Shown piece after piece: positions 59,394 to 64,000 of a DNA stretch of 64,000 nt; within the stretch, counting starts at the first letter, position 1; each line of letters opens with the position of its first letter. The notes under the pieces are model-generated. The model ran no database searches, was not told the origin of the DNA, and was given only the letters and a program-made list of their open reading frames with translations. This DNA is from SAR116 cluster alpha proteobacterium HIMB100 (lineage in GTDB: Bacteria > Pseudomonadota > Alphaproteobacteria > Puniceispirillales > Puniceispirillaceae). The stretch lies in NCBI GenBank assembly GCA_000238815.2, contig AFXB01000006.1:1-64000 (forward strand). Direction: 5' to 3'. The translations under genes and the position numbers were made by a program.

Positions 59394-59417
59394 TACAGAC
59401 GCCCTTTTTGCCAACTA

Positions 59418-61088
59418 TCACAACCGGTTGATTGCCGAGACCAGCGCGTAAAGTGGGGCAAGGGTGATAGATGTGTTTATTCCCGCACCATAAATAGACC
59501 GGCCGTCTGCACCCGATTTCAGCTCAACATAGGCTGCTGCTTCTGCCTTTGATGTAGATGACCGCGTATTTTGGCCAAAATCAGCAAGGGTGAATTCCAG
59601 CTCAAAATTATCACGCAACGCATTTACCAGTGCCGAAATTGGTCCATTTCCGGTTGCTGAAATGGATTTCTCTTCACCGTTGTGACGGATAACAGCCGTA
59701 ATCCGTTCCTTGTCAGATGCCAGAGATGCGGGTTGTGATTCAACCGACACCAGGCAGAACGGCTCATCAATATTCAGATATTCTGAGCTATAAATATCCC
59801 AGATCATATCTGCGGTAATTTCGCGGCCACTGGCATCTGCTTGTTTCTGGACGGTCTGGCTGAATTCAATTTCCATACCGCGCGGCAGACGGATATGATG
59901 TTCTGTTTCTAACAGCCATGCAGAACCCGCCTTACCAGACTGGGAATTGACCCGGATAATCGCTTCGTAGGTACAGCCAATATCAGCAGGATCAATCGGC
60001 AGATAAGGCACTTCCCATTTGTCATCATTGGCATTCTGAATCGCTTCCATCCCCTTACGGATGGCATCCTGATGCGAGCCGGAAAAGGCTGTATGCACCA
60101 GCTGGCCTGCATAAGGATGGCGCTGATGCACAGGCAGCTGATTACAGAATTCCGCTGTCTCAACCAATGAGGTGATGTCAGACATATCCAGCATCGGGTC
60201 AATACCTTGTGTAAACAGGTTCAGCCCCAGCGTGACGATATCCACATTTCCGGTGCGCTCACCATTGCCGAACAGCGTGCCTTCCACACGGTCAGCCCCG
60301 GCCATCAGCCCTAATTCTGTTGCCGCTACCCCGCAGCCGCGATCATTATGCGGATGCAGTGATAAAATCATACTGTCGCGCCGGCTGAAATTCCGGTGCA
60401 TCCATTCAATTTGGTCGGCATAAATATTTGGTGTGGACATCTCAACTGTTGCCGGCAGGTTGATGATGGTTTTATTTTCTGGTGTAGGCTGCCAGATATC
60501 CATGACCGCTTCACACACATCCAGCGCATAATCCAGCTCAGTGCCAGTGAAGCTTTCAGGTGAATATTGCAGCCGGAGATCTGTTTCAGATCCCAACTTG
60601 CTGATTCGATCAGCAACCATTTTTGCGCCGTCAGTGGCAATCTCTTTCACGCCGTCGCGATCAGATTTGAACACCACCCGCCGCTGCAGGGTAGAAGTGG
60701 AATTATATAAATGCAGGATAGCACTTGGGGTGCCTTGCAGGGATTCAATGGTTCTGTCGATAAGATGCTCTCGTGCCTGGGTAAGCACCTGAATGGTCAC
60801 ATCATCAGGAACATGACCGCCATCGATCAGTTCGCGCAGGAAATTGAAATCAGTTTCTGAAGCAGACGGGAAGCCGACTTCAATTTCTTTGAAACCCATA
60901 CCGACCAGCGTTTTGAACATCCGCATTTTGCGCAGACTGTCCATAGGCTCAATCAAGGCCTGATTCCCATCACGCAGGTCAACAGAACACCAGATAGGGG
61001 CTGCGGTAACCAGCTTGTTCGGCCAGCTTCTGTCAGGCAGGTTCACTGGCGGATAAGCACTGTATTTTGCAGGGTTCATCTGAGTCAT
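59418..61088 (-). CDS. leuA: 2-isopropylmalate synthase
   Basis: LeuA, 556 residues, condenses acetyl-CoA with 2-oxoisovalerate, the committed step to leucine. The barrel has [12 protein letters not shown] with the metal-binding Asp and the HxH metal ligands in [11 protein letters not shown]. The C-terminal LeuA regulatory domain for leucine feedback is present (about 430-556). It starts [11 protein letters not shown]-style like the longer alpha-IPMS type 2. I chose ATG 61088 over 61160, since the candidate promoter lies between them. No leader peptide rich in Leu is present. Confidence 0.95.
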   Translation of the reverse strand: MTQMNPAKYSAYPPVNLPDRSWPNKLVTAAPIWCSVDLRDGNQALIEPMDSLRKMRMFKTLVGMGFKEIEVGFPSASETDFNFLRELIDGGHVPDDVTIQVLTQAREHLIDRTIESLQGTPSAILHLYNSTSTLQRRVVFKSDRDGVKEIATDGAKMVADRISKLGSETDLRLQYSPESFTGTELDYALDVCEAVMDIWQPTPENKTIINLPATVEMSTPNIYADQIEWMHRNFSRRDSMILSLHPHNDRGCGVAATELGLMAGADRVEGTLFGNGERTGNVDIVTLGLNLFTQGIDPMLDMSDITSLVETAEFCNQLPVHQRHPYAGQLVHTAFSGSHQDAIRKGMEAIQNANDDKWEVPYLPIDPADIGCTYEAIIRVNSQSGKAGSAWLLETEHHIRLPRGMEIEFSQTVQKQADASGREITADMIWDIYSSEYLNIDEPFCLVSVESQPASLASDKERITAVIRHNGEEKSISATGNGPISALVNALRDNFELEFTLADFGQNTRSSTSKAEAAAYVELKSGADGRSIYGAGINTSITLAPLYALVSAINRL

Positions 61089-61126
61089 GTCAGGTCCGGT
61101 ATCGTCTGGATATGTTAAGAATAAAT

Positions 61127-61154
61127 GTTGTACCATGATGGGGAATGGGGTCAA
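61127..61154 (-). promoter_or_regulatory. candidate leuA promoter
   Basis: On the minus strand TTGACC (61149-61154, five of six) and TACAAC (61127-61132, four of six) are spaced by 16 bases. A transcript would start near 61120, about 32 bases before the chosen leuA start codon, which excludes the longer ORF start at 61160. Confidence 0.5.
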
Positions 61155-61257
61155 GAGCATGCCCGTTTGGCAGGGTTTTCAGAAATTATAGGCTATAGGG
61201 CGGAAAATCATGTTTGTTCTGCTGGAAAGCGCAGCTGAAGTGCGCTAGATACAACTC

Positions 61258-63060
61258 ATGACTGACTTATCCAAAATCAGAAATTTTTCGATTGTTGCCC
61301 ATATCGATCATGGTAAATCCACTCTTGCTGACCGTCTTATTCAGGTCTGTGGGGGCTTGAGCGAGCGCGAAATGTCCGAACAGGTGTTGGACAATATGGA
61401 TATTGAACGCGAACGTGGCATCACCATCAAGGCCCAGACGGTCCGCCTAAGCTATAAAACAAAATCTGGCGAAGACTATGTGCTGAATCTCATGGATACA
61501 CCAGGCCATGTTGATTTTGGCTATGAGGTGTCTCGGTCCTTGTCGGCTTGTGAAGGCTCTCTTTTGGTTGTGGATGCCTCGCAAGGGGTAGAGGCCCAGA
61601 CATTGGCCAATGTGTATCAGGCCCTTGATGCAGATCATGAGATGGTCACGGTGCTGAACAAAATGGATTTGCCGGCTGCTGAACCTGACCGGGTGAAAGC
61701 CCAAATTGAAGATGTGATCGGCTTGCCAGCTGATGATGCGATCGCGGTATCGGCGAAAACAGGCTTAGGCATTGAAGAGGTGCTGGAGACGATTGTTACA
61801 GAATTGCCGCCACCGACCGGTGCTGATGCCTCGCCCCTTAAAGCGTTGCTGGTGGATAGCTGGTATGATCCCTATCTTGGTGTGATGACCTTGATCCGCG
61901 TGCGTGACGGGATCATTAAAAAGGGGATGAAAATCCGCATGATGGCCAGCGGGGCTGTTCATACGGTTGAACGGGTTGGGGTGTTCGGCCCGAAACCAAC
62001 AGCAGTTGATCAGCTCGGTCCGGGTGAGATTGGCTTTATCAACGCCGGGGTCAAAACCGTTTCTGATGCAAAGGTTGGCGATACAATTACCGATGACCGG
62101 CGGCCCTGTGCTGAGCCACTGGCAGGCTTCAAGCCATCTGTGCCAGTTGTGTTCTGTGGCTTGTTTCCGATTGATGCGGCTGATTTTTCCGGCCTGCGTG
62201 AGGCGCTTGAGAAATTATCCCTGAATGACAGCTCATTCTCATTTGAAGCAGAAACATCTGCTGCGCTTGGCTTTGGCTTCCGCTGTGGATTTCTGGGGCT
62301 GTTGCATATGGAGGTTATCCGCGAACGGCTGAACCGCGAATTTAACCTTGATCTGATTTCAACCGCGCCATCTGTTGTGTACCAGCTGACAATGACTGAT
62401 GGCAGCAAAATCGATATGCATAACCCGGCTGATATGCCCGAGGTGACCCGGATTCAGTCTATTGAAGAGCCGTGGATTAAGGCAACTATCATGACCCCTG
62501 ACGAATATTTGGGGCAGGTCTTGTCTTTATGTGTCGAACGTCGGGGTGAACAGATTGACCTTACCTATGCCGGTAGCCGGGCGATGGTGGTTTATCGGCT
62601 GCCGCTGAACGAAGTGGTGTTTGATTTCTATGATCGGCTGAAATCGGTGACTCGTGGCTACGCCAGCTTTGACTATCAGATGGATGACTATATTTCCGGC
62701 GATTTGGTCAAAGTGTCTATTCTGGTCAATGGTGATCCTGTGGATGCGTTGGCGATGATCGTCCATCGTGAACAGGCTGAATATCGTGGACGGGCCATTT
62801 GTGCACGGCTGAAGGATTTAATCCCCCGCCAGATGTTTAAAATCGCGCTCCAGGCAGCGATTGGCGGCAAGGTGATTGCGCGTGAGACGATATCAGCTCT
62901 GCGCAAAGATGTGACCGCAAAATGTTATGGCGGTGATGTCAGCCGGAAACGCAAGCTTCTTGAAAAACAGAAAGAGGGGAAGAAACGCATGCGCCAGTTT
63001 GGCCGCGTGGATATCCCGCAAAACGCGTTTCTTGAAGCCCTGAAAATGGGAGATAACTGA
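61258..63060 (+). CDS. lepA: elongation factor 4
   Basis: LepA/EF4, 600 residues, a translational GTPase that back-translocates stalled ribosomes or aids assembly. G1 is AHIDHGKST near residues 12-20, G2 [10 protein letters not shown]3 [10 protein letters not shown]4 NKMDLP and G5 SAKTG. The unique C-terminal LepA domain ends with [18 protein letters not shown]. No ribosome binding site is obvious before the ATG. Divergent from leuA. Confidence 0.97.
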   Translation: MTDLSKIRNFSIVAHIDHGKSTLADRLIQVCGGLSEREMSEQVLDNMDIERERGITIKAQTVRLSYKTKSGEDYVLNLMDTPGHVDFGYEVSRSLSACEGSLLVVDASQGVEAQTLANVYQALDADHEMVTVLNKMDLPAAEPDRVKAQIEDVIGLPADDAIAVSAKTGLGIEEVLETIVTELPPPTGADASPLKALLVDSWYDPYLGVMTLIRVRDGIIKKGMKIRMMASGAVHTVERVGVFGPKPTAVDQLGPGEIGFINAGVKTVSDAKVGDTITDDRRPCAEPLAGFKPSVPVVFCGLFPIDAADFSGLREALEKLSLNDSSFSFEAETSAALGFGFRCGFLGLLHMEVIRERLNREFNLDLISTAPSVVYQLTMTDGSKIDMHNPADMPEVTRIQSIEEPWIKATIMTPDEYLGQVLSLCVERRGEQIDLTYAGSRAMVVYRLPLNEVVFDFYDRLKSVTRGYASFDYQMDDYISGDLVKVSILVNGDPVDALAMIVHREQAEYRGRAICARLKDLIPRQMFKIALQAAIGGKVIARETISALRKDVTAKCYGGDVSRKRKLLEKQKEGKKRMRQFGRVDIPQNAFLEALKMGDN

Positions 63061-63064
63061 CCGG

Positions 63065-63433
63065 CTAAGGCTGGCGGCCTTCTCTGTGATATTGTCTGTG
63101 CCGCTTGCCTTTCAGGCCTGGAAACAGGCGAGACGTCAGCCCAAATAAAACGCCGATGACAAGGAAAAATATGGCTGCTGGCCATTGCAACAGACCTGAA
63201 ATCATCGGATGCCATAAAAAGGGTGAACAATCCAGGGCCGCAATCAGGCTGCACGGATCGATATAGCGATCGATGACCGCCTCTGCAATTTGCAAAGAAG
63301 ACGGCACGCGTTCATACAGATATTGGCCCAGCATCACCGACGCCGCATTGTCGTCAGTGATGTCACCCCATATCACCCACAGGCCTAACAGCAAAAACGC
63401 CCCTGCCAGAAATTTGCATAACAAACGTCTCAT
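63065..63433 (-). CDS. small membrane protein of unknown function
   Basis: Protein of 122 residues with two hydrophobic segments, LLCKFLAGAFLLLGLWVIWG (about 4-23) and WPAAIFFLVIGVLFGL (about 83-99), and two cysteines in the loop CSLIAALDCSPFLW. The C-terminus is basic. I do not recognise the family beyond a similarity in shape to membrane proteins found beside lepA and tRNA genes in this class. The ORF is convergent with lepA, five bases apart. Confidence 0.6.
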   Translation of the reverse strand: MRRLLCKFLAGAFLLLGLWVIWGDITDDNAASVMLGQYLYERVPSSLQIAEAVIDRYIDPCSLIAALDCSPFLWHPMISGLLQWPAAIFFLVIGVLFGLTSRLFPGLKGKRHRQYHREGRQP

Positions 63434-63555
63434 GGCTCAGATCATGTCGAAAGTTAGATCATTTTGCAACCATGATCTGGTTGTCAGGAATCGGAAGGGA
63501 ATTGCATGTTCACAAGAGGCCAGCTATAGTGCGGCAAAATCGCATATCAGCGTCA

Positions 63556-63645
63556 GGAGGAATGGCCGAGCGGTTTAAGGCGCACGCCTGGAAAGCGTGT
63601 TGGGGTGAAAGCCCCTCGGGGGTTCGAATCCCCCTTCCTCCGCCA
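63556..63645 (+). tRNA. tRNA-Ser (anticodon GGA)
   Basis: Acceptor GGAGGAA pairs TTCCTCC, the anticodon stem CACGC/GCGTG encloses CTGGAAA (anticodon GGA, reading TCC), a long variable arm TTGGGGTGAAAGCCCC follows, and the T-arm has GGGGGTTCGAATCCCCC. The discriminator is G and CCA is encoded at 63643-63645. Confidence 0.96.
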
Positions 63646-63926
63646 TTTCTTTTTCATCATGTCAGGCCAGGCTGAAGTCAGCCTCTGTTTTGCGCGTGCC
63701 CGGCATAGTGCAACCAGCGTGATGCAAAAAAATGCTCACATTGGAAAAAATATAGCTCTCCCGATCAGATGCAAATTTATGGTCCCCTTTCCACATCATA
63801 GGTCGGGGAAAAGGACAGGTAAGCTGTGCGTGATATTGCGGCCGGATGCGCGCTGTGTCGCCTCGTCTGCGGGGGCGGTTTTCGGTTCCACAGCGAAGGG
63901 CAGTTACGCGTTAAAGGATGTGCGCA

Positions 63927-64000
63927 ATGGATGGTCTGATATCGCCAAAGCTGCAGCGGGCCAGAGGCCGGATCAGCCTCCATCTGGCAGGCCGGAAGCT
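63927..64000 (+). CDS. ureD: probable urease accessory protein UreD (5' fragment)
   Basis: The first 24 complete codons of a gene running off the window. They read MDGLISPKLQRARGRISL followed by HLAGRK, which resembles the start of UreD, the chaperone that loads nickel into urease with UreF and UreG; the motif QRARGRISL is characteristic. AAAGG at 63913-63917 gives a 9-base spacer to ATG 63927. The evidence is one short motif, and the rest of the gene lies beyond the edge. The 281 bases between tRNA-Ser and this start hold no other convincing gene. Confidence 0.55.
   Translation, partial: MDGLISPKLQRARGRISLHLAGRK

Noticed and set aside
61089-61257. Leucine attenuator before leuA
   Set aside because: The predicted leader is about 32 bases, with no Leu-rich peptide or terminator hairpin.
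63823-63936. GTG-started cysteine-rich frame near the right edge
   Set aside because: It has a fair ribosome binding site and a CxxC-like pattern but stops after 37 codons and overlaps the better supported ureD start.

Overview
The window is a compact, almost purely housekeeping stretch of an alphaproteobacterial chromosome with roughly half G+C. Evidence for the class: the chvI-chvG two-component pair next to rapZ and ahcY; a zf-CHCC protein beside polA; tsaE-addB-addA-trxA; the run aroA-cmk-rpsA-ihfB-lapA-trpF-trpB-trpA-accD-folC; an FYDLN-acid (TIGR02300) protein; an Irr-type Fur regulator; and an NDUFA9-like protein. Protein style and the compact gene order suggest a marine lineage such as SAR116, but that is an inference; no rRNA is present to settle it. 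I see no insertion sequence, prophage, CRISPR array or toxin system.

Layout. 0.18-1.3 kb: tRNA-Arg and a lone ABC-2 ATPase gene (minus strand). 1.5-17.2 kb (plus): zf-CHCC protein, polA, chvI-chvG-rapZ, ahcY, tsaE, addB-addA, trxA. 17.2-27.2 kb (minus): aroA to folC, with a strong terminator separating rpsA from ihfB. 27.3-27.9 kb (plus): FYDLN protein and tRNA-Ala. 28.0-37.7 kb (minus): nitroreductase, RNase D-like exonuclease, lptC-lptA-lptB; katG with its own terminator; irr-like gene, glucokinase, DMT transporter, SDR and thioesterase. 37.9-39.2 kb (plus): VOC protein and homocysteine S-methyltransferase. 39.3-42.8 kb: small secreted orphan, panB and tRNA-Leu (minus), NDUFA9-like gene (plus), uppP (minus). 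43.0-50.3 kb (plus): gltD-gltB, GNAT and GST. 50.3-51.1 kb: alpha/beta hydrolase (minus). 51.2-59.4 kb (plus): glycosyltransferase, thrS, infC, rpmI-rplT, pheS-pheT. 59.4-61.1 kb: leuA (minus). 61.3-63.1 kb: lepA (plus), then a small membrane protein (minus), tRNA-Ser, and the first 25 codons of a probable ureD running off the right edge.

The genes serve DNA replication and repair (polA, addAB), translation (rpsA, thrS, infC, rpmI, rplT, pheST, lepA, four tRNAs), amino-acid and cofactor synthesis (trp, aroA, leuA, gltBD, folC, panB, ahcY), envelope building (lptABC, uppP, accD) and oxidative-stress defence (katG with an Irr-like regulator).

No undescribed multi-gene system stood out. The points most worth a second look are: infC starting at an AUA codon; rpsA probably starting at UUG; a RapZ whose Walker A lysine is histidine, in a locus lacking the phosphotransferase genes (hprK, EIIA, HPr) that commonly sit there, with rpoN-hpf-ptsN also absent beside lptB; a promoter and structured leader before rpmI-rplT; two strong palindromes before gltD; an ICE-like palindrome before katG; and a likely urease cluster starting at the edge.
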